From NCBI GenBank assembly GCA_029204225.1, contig CM055111.1, positions 25,488,404 to 25,552,403 of the forward strand: a stretch of DNA of 64,000 nucleotides. Reading direction: 5' to 3'. The DNA is from Diphasiastrum complanatum (Eukaryota > Streptophyta > Lycopodiopsida > Lycopodiales > Lycopodiaceae). The notes beneath the pieces are model-generated. The model worked only from the letters and a program-made list of their open reading frames with translations. It had not been told where the DNA came from and searched no databases. The position numbers and the translations under genes were made by a program. Of this stretch, positions 44,301-58,024 are shown piece by piece; position 1 is the first letter of the stretch; each line of letters begins with the position of its first letter.

Positions 44301-46856
44301 AACTTTTGTATGACTTTTCTTTTGCATGTAGTATACTGAATTTGCAGGTGTACTGAGCAAGTAATAATTATCCCCATCCCCAAGCACTTTCTGATTTTCT
44401 ACAATTTCCACTTTTCCTGGAACAACCTGCAAGCGTTTGTAATCAGGATCTGTTTCATTATGCAGGGAACCCTCACCTCATGTACGTGGACACCGACATA
44501 TTTCTCGTAGTCTTTCAATATCGCCTCCACGCTATCGTACATCAAGGTCTCCTGTTTTACGAAGACACAGTCCTCCAAATAGACGTTCTCCTCGAAGGCA
44601 TTTGCGATCACCCCCTCAGTATCGATCTCCAGCACGACGCAGACGCTCACCTTCGCGTTCTCCTTCACTTCCAAGGCGTAGACATGCTCCCTTGCATTCA
44701 CCATCACCTCCATCAAGACGTAGGTATCCACACTCACCATCACCTCCAAGGCGTAGACGCTTACCACATTCTCGTTCACCCCCAAGGAGAAGGCACTCAC
44801 CTCGACGCTTACATTCACCTTCCAACCGAAGGTTTTCACCGTTGCATTCTCGCTCGCCTCCAATTCGACATCGCTCACCTGTCAGGCGACTCCGCTCACC
44901 ACTGCAGTCTCGTTCTCCTCCAAGGCGTTCTCCACCCTTGTCCCGATCTCCTGTAAGAAATCTACGCTCTCAACCACTTTCTCGGTCACCTGCACGGCGA
45001 TTGCACTCACCCCTACCACCTCGTTCGCCTGCAAGGCGTTTGCGATCGGCATTACCCTCTCGGTCCCCTGCAAGGCGTCTGCGTTCGCCGGTACAGTCTC
45101 GGTCTCCTGGAAGGCGTCTGCGTTCTCCTATGCAGTCTCATTCTCCGGCTAGGCGTCTGCGCTCACCAATGTATTCCCGTTCCCCTCCAAGGCAGCCGTG
45201 CTCTCCATTGCAGTCTCGCTCCCCGGCCAGGCGTATATGCTCACCTGTTTACTCTCCAAGAAGGAGTCTGCCTTCGCCAGTACTTGCTCACAGTTCTCCA
45301 TGGCATGCAAAATCTCCTTTGCAAGTTCGTTCACCTGTGAGGCGCATATCGTCACCTCCGCAGACGCATTCTCCTCCTAGGCGTACACGCACGCCCATGC
45401 ACTCTCCTTATGCGAAGCCAATTCATTCTCCTCTGCATTCCAATTCTCCTGACAAGTTTTCTGATTCGTCTTTGCACTCTCACTCACCCCAGCAGCCTGT
45501 GCAGAAAGAACCACACTCTCCATTGCATTTGCGTTCTTCTCCAAAACGAAAACGTTCTTTGCAAAATTCCCAATCACCTCCAAGGAAGAAGCAGTTGTCC
45601 CGACATCGGTCTCCTTTGGAAGCGCCTTCTCTTGCACATTCTCTTTCACCTAAGAGGCAACCAAAATCCCCTGTGCATTCTTGCTCTCCGAGGCAAAGGT
45701 TGAAACCTCCTACATCACATCCTTCTCAACGATCTCCTAGGTATGCTCCTTATCATTCTGGTCGTCCAGATTGTCTTTTGCTAAAGCAGCCTGCTGTCCT
45801 TTGGTGTCATGATATGAATACTTCACATTTGCTTTCCTAAGCTGCAAGGGGCAAGGGGCTTTGTTCAGATTCAGAACATTGACATTTTCTCCTTGTACAG
45901 TTCCGCAAATCCTGTGCCAAGTGGTAAACTATCGAGCAGAAGAGTTGAAGCTTTTAATGGACCATTCGTGCAATCTGCCAGTCCTCCAAGTACTGCCAAC
46001 AGTCATCGCAGGTAGGTCCTTGACTTATGCAAAAGTGATTCAGCTCTCTGTGTGTACTGTGCACCTTTTTCCCCCTTTGCAAGTCCTTTGTGGGGCTAGA
46101 GAAATTGAACTCCAGACCTTAACCAACACACTGCAGTTAGAACATCCGTAACTGATTATACCTGTGAAATGTTGCAGTCAAAGTCCTGTTCAAACTCAAA
46201 GAACTCTTAGCAGACAGCATGTAGTTCCTTACGGAGGAAGGGAACCAAGAGCAGCGGCAGGATCATTTCTACAAGATAGGTGAATAATCTTTTGTAATAC
46301 AAGTTGTAACAGGTAGATTGATTGGGTCTAAAGTACTTGTTAGCTTATGAATTTTGTTCATTGGATATTGTGTCTCATATTGAAAGCGAAACACTTAACA
46401 TGATCTGTTTAGGGTTGATGTAGTGTGGCACTGAGAGTGGTTATTAACTCCGCTCTGCTGTTGTCACGTCTTGTATTATGTTCATTCTCTGGTTATTGCT
46501 CCAGATCTCCTGGAACAAGTGAAGAAAGGCTTGAAGCAAAGAGACGTAAAAAAGAAGAGAGACGTGTACGGAGAGAACAGAAGCGAAAGAGACGGGAAGA
46601 AAGAAGGAAAAGGAGGGAGGAGAGGCGGACTGCAAAGGCTGCAGCTAAGTCAAACATATCTGTTGGTTGGGTATCTGCAAGAGTTAATATAAATAATGAC
46701 TCGGGAACATCTGATGGTGATGATGACAACGTCCCAGAAACAAGGCCTCGGACTGAGGATGAAGAAATGGAGAGTGAGCAAAAGAGGATTGAAAATGAGT
46801 TAAGGAAGAAAGCTCTCGAGTCACTGAGAGCTAGGAAGGGTATTTTGTCATCCTAA
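38316..46856 (+). CDS. SRRM1: SRRM1/SRm160-like PWI-domain splicing co-activator, 11 coding exons
   Basis: Nuclear serine/arginine-repetitive matrix protein, a pre-mRNA splicing co-activator whose PWI domain binds nucleic acid. Exons reconstructed from GT-AG sites with matching phases: 38316-38336, 38546-38635, 39140-39262, 39345-39512, 40093-40176, 40257-40402, 44214-44285, 44466-45740, 45901-46011, 46178-46279, 46505-46856; total 2,544 nt, 847 residues. The start MSGGFFR|GTSSEQDTRF matches the plant SRRM1 N terminus as I remember it. PWI domain at about residues 43-125, with the P50-W51-I52 triad and LLGFEDEVLINFIYGLLD; then a charged helix (AEEQRIFSEIQRKKDQ); then a long RS/SP domain, mostly exon 44466-45740, built on repeats like SPPRRR and RSPARRLRSP. 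The end is basic (EERRKRREERR), then acidic, closing with KKALESLRARKG, a family signature. Introns are phase 0 in the PWI part and phase 2 from exon 6 on. Intron 6 is 3.8 kb and holds dispersed repeats and a poly-C tract. Confidence 0.94.
38790..39126 (+). repeat. intronic minisatellite of about 30-bp units in SRRM1 intron 2
   Basis: About 11-12 degenerate copies of a unit like 'atggcacagcttacataggg' fill the 3' part of intron 2 up to the true acceptor at 39,139. Most units contain 'gcacag' or 'gcag', each a possible AG acceptor-like sequence. The real acceptor, 'gcgacacag', resembles the unit. Confidence 0.88.
41480..41890 (+). repeat. dispersed repeat R1, copy 1 (SRRM1 intron 6)
   Basis: About 400 bp including 'gatttgattggctttgctc', 'ccttcatcatgac', 'ccttcagctcca', 'gtgcatgtgacct', 'gtgagtacgggatgttgtaac' and 'gatggaattgatgg'. 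Related copies lie at 42,450-42,740, 50,270-50,480 and 50,590-50,970. Its first 110 bp hold a tandem duplication of a 54-bp piece ('ttagttaggtttgagcaag...', 41,491 and 41,545). No coding capacity, TIR or poly-A tail is visible. Confidence 0.75.
42450..42740 (+). repeat. dispersed repeat R1, copy 2 (SRRM1 intron 6)
   Basis: Shares with copy 1, in the same order: 'gccattcagctcca', 'aattcagtaca', 'gtacaaatgtgagtg', 'cgggagtatggatgttgtag', 'ggtccatgctgtgcatgatg' and 'gccacagggttgca'. It is more diverged at its left end. Confidence 0.7.
43975..44006. repeat. poly-C tract in SRRM1 intron 6
   Basis: Three C runs (8, 11 and 9 bases) separated by one or three bases. The G-rich minus strand could fold as a G-quadruplex; the C-rich transcript strand could bind poly-C-binding proteins. 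It lies about 200 bp before the intron's acceptor at 44,213. Confidence 0.9.
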
Positions 46857-49800
46857 TATGAGAATTTCTATTTAGAAGTTATTGAGACACGGTTTTTGCT
46901 GTTACAGCTCATTTTCTATGTTTCATAGCTCTGAAAACTAGCCAACTTATATGCGCTCATTCATTTTGTGGAGCTGTGGTTCGGCCAAATAATTTGAAGT
47001 TTGAACGTTGACTGGATCCTCTACAAAGATACAAGCACTCAGCAAGTGGTGGAACTGGCAGTTTCTGTATAATGGTACTGGCAGAAGGACTTCAAGCCAT
47101 TTGGGATTCTTGGTGTATGAATGCATTGTCTGAAGATAGGTTGCAATCTTCATCTTCTAAGATAATTATCTTCATCTCCTTGCCTTCATCAAATGGTACT
47201 GTCTTGTTTATGCTGTCATTCAGCTTACTCGCTAAACGTAACATTCCTAGCTTGCAGCTTTCCTACTTTGGATTTTTCAGACCTTCTGCAGCGTACTACA
47301 CAGAGCCTGGTTGAATTCGTAGTAGGGAAGCTGCATAACGAATGATTAGTTTCGTTAATGTCCAATTTGAATGTTGTTGATGCAAATTACTTAGGTGTTT
47401 TGGAAGATCAACTGCTTTGTTAATGGTGATTGGTGATGAGCTTGACGAGGCCATCAACAGATAAGTGTTTGACATGCTGCAACTTGTTGGGCATAATTTT
47501 TGAATGGAAGTTTGTCTTGGTCCCCTTGGATGCTCTGGAAGAACTGTTGGTCTGGTCACTTATGTTTGGTGGATTTGTTATCAGGCAAGTCAAGCACTGA
47601 GATATGAGCACTTTGATTTGAGGTTAGCGGTGGACATCCAGGGACCCATCTGCGCAATGGGGAGTAGGTCAGTGTTAATGAGTTCAATTTTTTACATTGA
47701 GGTTTGCCCGTTTTGCGGACTCAAGGACCAAGTTCTTGCCGCAGAGTTTCTCTTCTACCCCAATATGCAATTGCTGTGATTCTGGAAAATACAGTAATGG
47801 TATTCTCAGCGTATCTGCACTCTCTACACACGCTCGTTTCACGGTTGATATACGTGCATATATATTCTTTGATAACATTGCCTGTGTATGTATGAGTCAC
47901 GGGTGTCTCCTTCAAAATTTTCTCTGCTACATGTAATTTTTGCACTTTTAAAGAGTCATGGTTGCATCTGGTTATTCACTTTTTGACATACACGATCATA
48001 GAAATATTGCATGCTTGAAAGGTTAGTTGTGTTGCAATGGAAGCTACATCATAATTTGTTGCAATTGATGTTCAGCTCTGATGAGTTCCATGCGGGTTGA
48101 CAGATTATGTGCATAAACTAAAGTTTATGTTTCAAGTTTAATTATTCACTGAACCTACCTTGCAACTAACTACCCATAACATTTCTTGTCTGCTGGCCTT
48201 ACTCGATGAGGGGTCTATTCCTTTTTTGGCCACCAAATAAAAGAAAATGTCGACTCTCAGATCTGCAGGCTTACGGGTTTTCTACAACTTTTTCAGTACA
48301 CATTTATGTGTACAAATTAGACAAGTCATTATAATATGTTCTTTTCAATCACAATTGACATGAATGAAAGTGAATCTCCTTGGGCATCTTTTCTGGGCTA
48401 ATTTCACTACTTTTGCGTTTTGTCAAAGCTATGTATTGGAGCCTTGTAGACTCGTGTTCATGTTATGTACACTATTATTCCACACAATACAGGTTAGTGC
48501 TTCTTCAGTCAACTGTAGCTTGAAGTTTTAGACATGTTTGCACAATCTTGCATGAAATTATCAGTGATTGTTTTTGATCAAGATTTGTAGTTGTGGTGCG
48601 GCATTGTTTTCTGTAGGTATTGCGTTCTATATGATACAGCCAAGTAAGAGCATCCTGCTTGTTTTAATAAAAATCAATAACGATTCAAGAAATTGTACAT
48701 TTTGTGAAAATCCTTTCTTTAAGAGTAAACATGAATGGGTGTGAATTTGGTGCCTATTAATCCCAATCTTCGACATGGCATTTCAATTTTTGCAGACCTG
48801 ACATTGCAGTTTATGCAGGTCTCCTAGAGGACATATAACTATGGTACTCCAGGCATTGTTGCATAAAGTTCTGGTGTTTAATTTTGTCACGTTCTTCCTG
48901 TGTCATATAGGTCGTAGTTCTTATTAAAGAGATGCAGCCTCCATTCTTGACTCGGGCAGCAACGGGCTGATTTTTTGTCAATTGATTACATATAGTAGAT
49001 ACGCCGGGGGCATCCATGCACATTAACCCCAGCCTACTGCTAAACATGGCGATTAGTTCTTTCAAAAGTTATTGCCCATGTTGCCAGTAGCTCTAAGTCA
49101 AAGTTCCTAAAACCTGTTAACAAGGTGCAGGCTGTAATTTTGTTGCCAGGTTCTTCAGAATTCTTTGTTGAGTGCATGCAAGATTATTGTTAGTTTCCCA
49201 TTGGAATGATTTCTGGCTGGCAAAAGAAGTGATTCAGAGCATTGAGACACCAAAAGTGAATCCTAGATGTGGAGGTCGTGTTGCTACATGTATCAAGTAT
49301 TCAGATTCATTGACATAGGGAGAGATTGCTTTCTATCCCACATATGTGTGGCACGGACTCTCAGATGTCTTAACTTGAGAATCGAGAGGCTGTTTATGTT
49401 GCACAGGTTAAGAGGGGTGAACTTTGTGTTGGCCTCTGGAGGGCTTGCAGCATTTGGCTGCCATTGTTGGTTGTTTTATGCTTTATGAATTCACATACAG
49501 AATTTACCATGGTGGGATGTATTTTTGTTACGTTTTCTTGAAAGTATGCTCTGTCCTTGCCAAGTTTGAGCATTCCCTTTATTGAATTTAGATTGTTCCC
49601 TCTCCTTTTAAAGATAGTTTGAAAAGTGTCATTGGCTAATTGATAGTATGGGTACTTAAAATCAACATTGTAACTGATATATGGCTAATTGATAATTGAT
49701 TCTGTCAACTTTCTTAGATGATGGAAAGCTGCTATCCACTTTACTCAACTTTATAGTAATATGTTTACCTAGTATTAAGTACGGAACGAAAGACAAAGTG

Positions 49801-50269
49801 GAGGTGCCCTACCAAACCCCCTCCCATTTAAATGTCTTCTTTGCTTTTTGGCACTTGCTAAAATATAAGTGGTTGTGAAAATTGGAAATTTAAGTATGCA
49901 TGCCTTCACAGGGGAAGCTTCAATATCAATAATTAGTATGAGGTGCATTTTGTGTTGTCATACTTTTATGGAAAAATGATGTTTGCTATGAAGCCTACAG
50001 GACAAGCTTTTATAACAAAAGCTGGTCTGAAGCTATCTAAAATCTTTGCATGCGATCTCTATTATTAGGCCTATATAGCTGTACTTGTCGTTATAAAAAA
50101 CTCATATAAAACTTCTAGGGAAACATCTTGTGGATCTTCTCTATAGTTCCTCATCTGGGGCTTTTTTTTTGTGAGTTTATCCTGCGGGCTCCACCCCCAT
50201 TGCTGAGAGATTTATGTTGCTGAACTGAATATGCCACATCACTCTGTAAAAGCAGTGAATTCTTTGATC

Positions 50270-50480
50270 TAGATGATGTGAGAAACCTCAATTGGTCTTT
50301 GTACGAGTGTGCATGGAAGATAGTCTCCACACATGTTTGACCTAACCTACTCTTGGGCACTGACAAAATGAGTAGGGATGTTTTAGCACTTGTCCAACCT
50401 ACACGTGATGATGATGTTCATGATCTCAAACTTTGCAGCTAGACTTTGTAACACTGAAATATTGCACGCCTCCTTTGTCA
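50270..50480 (+). repeat. dispersed repeat R1, copy 3 (partial)
   Basis: Right half of the repeat only: 'gacctaacctactcttggg', 'gagtagggatgttttagcac', 'gatgatgttcatgatc'. It lies about 110 bp before copy 4, in the same orientation. Confidence 0.6.
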
Positions 50481-50589
50481 AGTCGGCTACCATATTAGAC
50501 ATAACAGTGTAGATTTATTGTGGCCATAGAGGACACGTAGTAGTCATTTGAGATTTTGTCTAATGTGGTGAACTTGTTTATGCTATTTC

Positions 50590-50970
50590 TTTGTATTTAA
50601 ATGGTGCAATTTACCCACCAACTTTGAATTTGAGTTAGGTTTTTAGCTAGTTGAAGTGATGAATTGTAATCTTTTCATTTTCTTGTATGAAGTTGGGACT
50701 GTATTTGATTGGCTTTACTCGCAAGTGATAGTCTTCATCATGGCTGACACTACCCCTCACCTTCAGAGAAATGATAGACACTTAGTTTTCGGTTTTTGTA
50801 CAAGTCGACGAAAGTTTTTGTTATGTATGTCTGTGCATGTGACCTAACTTACTCTTTGACTTTATCCAAGTGAGTAGGGATCGTGTAGCACTATATTTGC
50901 ACTTTGCATGATGAAATTAAAGTTATGAGGCTTTTTGGCTCTACTCTCTAAGGTTGACAATTGCATCTCT
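50590..50970 (+). repeat. dispersed repeat R1, copy 4
   Basis: A long copy: 'gagttaggtttttagctag', 'gtatttgattggctttactc', 'gtcttcatcatggctgac', 'ccttcagagaaatgatag', 'tgtgcatgtgacctaact', 'gtgagtagggatcgtgtagc' and 'gcatgatgaaattaaag', in the same order as copy 1 at 41.5 kb. Confidence 0.72.
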
Positions 50971-53939
50971 ATTCCTGGCAATAACATTGATATCAATAGT
51001 TATGGAAATATACAAGAAGTCCTAAAAAATGAACTTATTTCAATGTCAACTAGTATAAGTTGTGAATTGATTCTGGATAGGCTAGCTCATTTTAATTAAA
51101 CCCAAGATTTGTGGGCCTTAGGTCTTGGGCACTTACCTCCATTATTTTTGTTGATAAACCTTTGGATTAGACCCAGCTGAGCCTTGTTAGTGTTGAGTCT
51201 AGTTGACCAAGCAATTTTTATGGAATTGGAGGGAAATCTGAACAATGCTTATTTAAATCTGACCAACTACAATGATGCATTATTTTTTCCATCACCCAAG
51301 ACATATGAGCCCATTCTTGGAATGATGCTGCAAATTTTATGACATCATATGACAAAAATGAGTCATAAAAAGGTATTCTTCTTGCCTTTTCTAATTGTGA
51401 AAATGCAAAATTTGTTGAAATTGACAATGAACTTGACACAACTATCTTGTCATAGTTTTGAATGTCAAGATAGCTTAAAAATCCACAAATCAGTTTTGTA
51501 CAACCTTCATGTGAAAGAGAATTCATTATTCCCAAGTTTCAGATGGTCAAATTGACAATATGTTGAAATATAGCTGTTTAATAATTATGTTTGATCATGC
51601 TCATTGTTAGCTACACATTTTTTCCACATACTATAATAATAAGTTATAAATATAGAAGTGATTCAGCCTATTTTTTAAGGAGGATATCATTGAATTGGGC
51701 TCTTAATTCATATGGAATAATCCCAAGCTTGTTATATGATCTCCTTTAGCTCATTGTACTTGATCAGAGGTCTCATTGTAATGATTACCTTATGTGCTAA
51801 CTATGCCAATTGAGTATGTAATCTATAACAGTCACCTTTGTGCAATGGGATTACACCAAGCATCATCTATTGTAAATTGTTAGCTATGTTGTTTTATACT
51901 ACCCTGTTCCATCTTGCAATGCAAGCCTACGACATGTAGACACAAGATACCATCGACTTGGCATGAATTAGAGATTAAAGAATGAATGTAGTACTAGTGT
52001 GTCCTCCAGGCTATTTATACTAGCAAGAAAAGTATGCTAAATCTATATTAATAGAGATTCGAAATGGATGATCGTAAAATCTAGGTCTAGATGCATGGAG
52101 ACAAATTATTTTTTATTAGAGTCATCATTTGATTAAATTACTATCTATAAGAAGCTAATCGAAAGTCTCATATGGTTGTGACTATCACTAGACTCGAGCG
52201 TAGTCAAGTTATGCAAAATCCTTTTAGCCCCAAACCAAAGAGTGCTTGTAGGCACAATCCTGAGATAGAATTGCAATGATTTCATGAGTACATAAATTGT
52301 GGATGGTGATATTGATGATTGACTTGTTGAATATTGGACTATTAGATTTAGATGATGACATGTGGATCTTAGTACAATATTCCTATTGAATAAACAAATT
52401 GTTGAGTCTTGGGTCTCTGTCATAGTGCATGTTTCATGGACTCAGATTTATGTGATTTCACACACATTGGATCAATCATCTTTCATGCACGCTTAAAAGT
52501 GTGGACCCTTAATGATTTGATGAAGATTGTTTGAGATGTGTTTTAGATGCTTGGCTTTGCTCCAATTGATTCACAAACCTAGGTATAAATTTGATTGTTT
52601 GATAACTCACTCTTTGAATTGTGGATGATGGGATTGAGTAGCTAAATGTTGGTTAGAATCATTTGTATAGGTGCAAACCTTTATCCCTCTAGCAAAGACA
52701 CTCTTAGATTTGATCACAAAGATCTTGCATAATGTGCACCTGCTGCCTATTATCCAATCTTGGGCCCACCATGTCATATATTTGCATGCTCCATTAGAGT
52801 CTTAGACACGTTTGATTTTGGAACAAATGGGCTCTGCTTCTCTCACACGTGTGTACAATTATGCACCCATACTTGCATGTGCACATTTGAGATGAGATTG
52901 TCGCACAAGCCTAGTGATAGTGCACACATAAGTGTTGACTCTTGGGTCTATGTCATAGTGCGATATGTGCTACAAGGCCTTGGAATTATATTTTCTCATA
53001 CATAATGGATACATCATTTCTCATCAAGGCCCTAAACCCTAAAGCATCTAAGTGAGAATTATGCAAGAAATAGCTTGATGTGGGCCAAAATTATGTACAT
53101 ATGGCCATCCCACATGCGTGGAGGACGTTCTCATGTGTGAACACATGCAAAAGTTTTGGTGACATGCATGTAGAAAATCATGTAATATAGTCAAAAATTG
53201 ACATTTGGCAATTTCTAGGTGTCTAGGTGGTGCGAAATCAATGAATGATGATGAGGCACTAAGAGTGGCATGCATACAAGTACATGCAACATCCCCACAC
53301 ATGTGAAAGATGCCATATCAGGTCGTGCTCCCTCCATCATGGAGTCTATTTTGTATAGAGAATCAAGGAGAAAATAGAGCTAGATTTGCACAAAACAAAG
53401 ATTTCTCTCATTGTCTTGCGTTTTTTGTAATCTAATGTGGTAATTATTGTTAGAACTTTATGCTCAGGCTTATGTTTGTACAACAGGCTTCCATTCACAT
53501 ATGTGAAGCCAAATTTGATCATAAACACTTGTATAATCATTGTTCTTGCTTGTTTTTTTGGTGGTAGATCAATTCTAGCTCTTGTAATTGATAGAACCAT
53601 TGAAAGCTATGCATCCAATCACTCATTAGAGGAGTTACAAACATCAAAAGGGCCGTCTAAGAAATGCCATGTAGGACAAAAAAAACGCCGGATTTTGGAA
53701 ATTCGACAAACTTTCAGGTCCAGTTTAGCTTAACCTTACTAGTAACGTGTAGTTAACATGACACGTTAATGACGTATGCAACTGAGACTTCAAGAACCGA
53801 TTGACGCTCATTAACTAACTTTTTCAAATTTGAAAATGAGATTGTGTCTCTCGTTTTAACTAGCGAGAGAATAAACATAGAATCTCAAGTACGCCATGTA
53901 TAAAGAAGAGTGTCTATTTTCTTTTTGGTCTGTCAGCTG

Positions 53940-56561
53940 ATGTTTGCGGAGATGTCTTAGTTTCATCTACACATTGTTCTCCCTACCGAGAATGCTTTGA
54001 TAGCTAAAAGAGGAGTAGTGAAAGAATCCATAGTTTCTCCACTTGATATGATGGCTCACACAAGTTTGTATCCATCGGATCCGAGCTCGATGCAAGCTTC
54101 ACAATTCCAATCCATCATCCAATTAATAAAGTTTTTGTGTGACGAAGAAAACGGTTTACTGGGTTATTGTGAAAGATTGACGACTTATGGTGTTGCAAAC
54201 TCGGTTCAGAAAATACAGAGTTTAGAATGTATGTTAAATGGTTTGCTTGCTGACTATAGAAAAAGAGAGACCGCATTATTACAAACAAAAGAAGATAATG
54301 CACGTACACATAATATTATGTTAAATTTGAATGCAAGTAATGATCAATTCCAACAAGTTGTTTAGACATCACGTATATCAAATGACCAGTTAAAAGAAGA
54401 AACTCACATACTAGATAAGAATTAAAAAGAAACAAGCGAAAAAGAATTTTGAAGGTTATTGATGAGCTTTTGCTAAATGGAGGCCAACGGAGAAAAATGA
54501 TTAAAGCATTCAAGTAAGGATTTGATTTGAATCATTTTATTTTTGTTTTGTGAAGTAGCATGACATTTATTATGTGGCCTATTTGGGTTTTTTGATTTTC
54601 ACAATCATTTGCAGATCAGCATTGGTTGCTAATGAGCATCTGAGGGACAATGACATGATCGAAAAATCATTGAGTTCGGTATTGACAACCAAGTCCACAA
54701 AGTCTTTATTGGACAATAATCGATATTCTCGAATCAAGTCCAAGGTCACTAAGGCTTTGATGAACGAGGTCGATAAGGTAATTGACCGAACGTTAATTCA
54801 GAGAGCATGTGATTTCTCAGGTATTAGTTGGGAGGCATATGCCAGTATATTTAAAATTATTAAAGAGGCTTTTGGACAAGTGCATGTAAGAAAATTTTCC
54901 ATTCCTCACCCTTTTCAGATAAGATTGGAGAGAAATGTATGAATAAGGGTATGCAAAACGTCATTGGAATCCCTTTTCACATCAATGAGATTTACAATTC
55001 AAAGTTTGGCAATTTGTCATATGATTCTCCCAACAACTTATTTGTGGATTTGAATCATTTATTGAGATTTATAGTGAAATTCTATAATATTACAAGTGTT
55101 AGTATGAGCAAACTTATTCTGGTGGTCAAGCTAGATGAATCGGAAGTTATAAAAGGACAAAAGTTAGAAAGAGTAAGTATTACTCTCATGAATGGAGCAT
55201 TGAACAATGCAACAAACTCAAGGGATATCAACTTCAGTGTGCAATCAGAAAACAACATATGGTGGCTAGCATGTTTTCAGGTAAAAAATGGCTGTTATTC
55301 ATGTGCAATTTCTTTTGGTAATTGTTTTGAATATATAAAAACTTGTGATTCCATATGTTGGACAGATTATCAAAGAGGATTACGATGTTCTTTCCTGGAT
55401 TTTTAGCTGAACAAGTTATCTAGATATCATAAAGGATCATATGAATGACAAAGTATTTAGCGTTCCTGAAAGAGGTGAATTTTTTGTGGAATGGCATTTA
55501 GCTGGAGACTTGAAGTCATTGAAATGTATGTTCAATGTATCTCATGGAGCAAATTCGAAACACATGTCTATATTGTATGAAATCATCAAATGACATCTCA
55601 AGGAGCACAAGAGTTTCAAGAGATATTGAAGATCCCAACTGGAAACCAGTGTACCAATTCCTTTACAGAATGTTCATATTTGCACACTTCATGGAGAGGT
55701 GAGGATCATAGAGAAATTAATATACTTTCATGTTTGTTTGCATGGAATACTAAGCCAGAGTGAGCATCAAAACAAGCAATAGCTCGATTAGAGGAAGTGT
55801 TGTCAAAAGCGGGCCTTCATAAAGGACATTTTAAAATACAAAAAGCTGAAAAGCTTTCGGGAAAAACAGGAAACGTACCCAGTAAACCTAGCATAGGAGG
55901 AGTCAAAGCTCGTCGATTTTTATCAAATCATTCTAAAGAGTCGTCTAAGATCCAATACTCGCTTTGGAAAGATGTTATTTCTGCAACACAAGACTTTGAA
56001 GATAAAGGAACAACAAAGGCAAAGAAGGTTGAAAAGCTCGATAATATGGTTGAAGTGCTTAGAAAAGACACAATTTCATATGCAGATGCACTCTTGTTGG
56101 AGAAAACAACAATAGAGTTTGTAGATGCAGTTAGGGTGGCTCAAGGCTCAGATCACGTCACCCACTACATGCTAGGATACATTTGAACAATGTCTTACAA
56201 TTTTATAGTTTGTATAACTTGCTTGATAGATTTTAAATGCATATTTTTCTAACCAATGCATAGATCTTTGATATTACAGCACATATTAAGGCATCATGCA
56301 TCATTTTTTGCAAAAAAGTATGGCAGTTTGAGTATATGGTCCTCACAAGGAATGGAGAAATCACATTGACAGGCGAGAGCAGCATTTCATTGAAATACAC
56401 AACATGGTGGAACATAATCAAAAAATAGTTACATCATTCAGCTATTCCAATGGTTTTATAGACGGGCTCAAGTTCGATACAGAACAAGATCAACTGAATA
56501 TCAAAGATTCAAAAAAGCATGTAAATTTATAAGCCAAAACTACATTGATGGCATTCAATAA
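53940..56561 (+). pseudogene. decayed multi-exon gene of an orphan (possibly transposase-like) family
   Basis: Pieces of one protein can be followed in order. 53,997-54,365: GYCERLTTYGVANSVQKIQS, then stops. A GT-AG intron at 54,514-54,614 joins KAFK to SALVANEHLRDND. 54,615-55,280: TLIQRACDFSGISWEAYASI, a frameshift, GIPFHINEIYNS, KLILVVKLDESEVIKGQKLE. A second GT-AG intron, 55,281-55,365, joins ACFQ to IIKEDYDVLSW. Then EFFVEWHLAGDLKSLKCMFN, VSHGANSKHM followed after a frameshift by CLYCMKSS (a CxxC pair), RLEEVLSKAGLHKGHFKIQ, and VTHYMLGYI. The last exon, from 56,280, has YGSLSIWSSQGMEKSH, QARAAFH, NTQHGG and IQLFQWFYRRAQ, ending at 56,561. At least five in-frame stops occur; two fit C-to-T or G-to-A changes of CGA or TGG codons. 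The layout (GDLK, ANS, CxxC, late QGMEKS) reminds me of large uncharacterised proteins in algae and animals, but I cannot name the family. Confidence 0.6.
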
Positions 56562-56715
56562 AGATCAAACGCGTGTGATCAAAAACTCTCAAATTTCACA
56601 TACATTAAATGGAAAAGAGTACAATCATTTTTTTTTTACATTGTCTCTAAGGACAATTTTTGCTGGTCATGAAGGAATTTTTTTCTATCCTTGCTAATCG
56701 GCGCCTCATATTGAT

Positions 56716-58024
<1,309 letters not shown>

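Larger units (their letters stand above)
46857..53930. other. intergenic DNA downstream of SRRM1 with dispersed repeats
   Basis: The first few hundred bases should include the SRRM1 3' UTR. Beyond that I recognise no gene. Two more copies of repeat R1 lie at about 50,270-50,480 and 50,590-50,970. Near 52,400 and 52,930 the phrase 'cttgggtct-tgtcatagtgc' recurs. 52,780-53,560 has LTR-like features, including CACACGTGTG at 52,844-52,853 and similarity to the LTR-like insertion at 32.76-32.81 kb. A minus-strand 84-codon frame at 48,811-49,065 is unassigned. Confidence 0.55.

Noticed and set aside
44399-45649. Several long minus-strand ORFs opposite the SRRM1 RS-domain exon
   Set aside because: The RS codons are GC-rich and repetitive, which leaves the antisense frames open by chance; the plus-strand frame joins perfectly to phase-matched exons.
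54886-54918. A 33-nt segment with perfect gtaag...ttttcag borders in the orphan gene
   Set aside because: Too short for a plant intron, and removal does not restore the reading frame.
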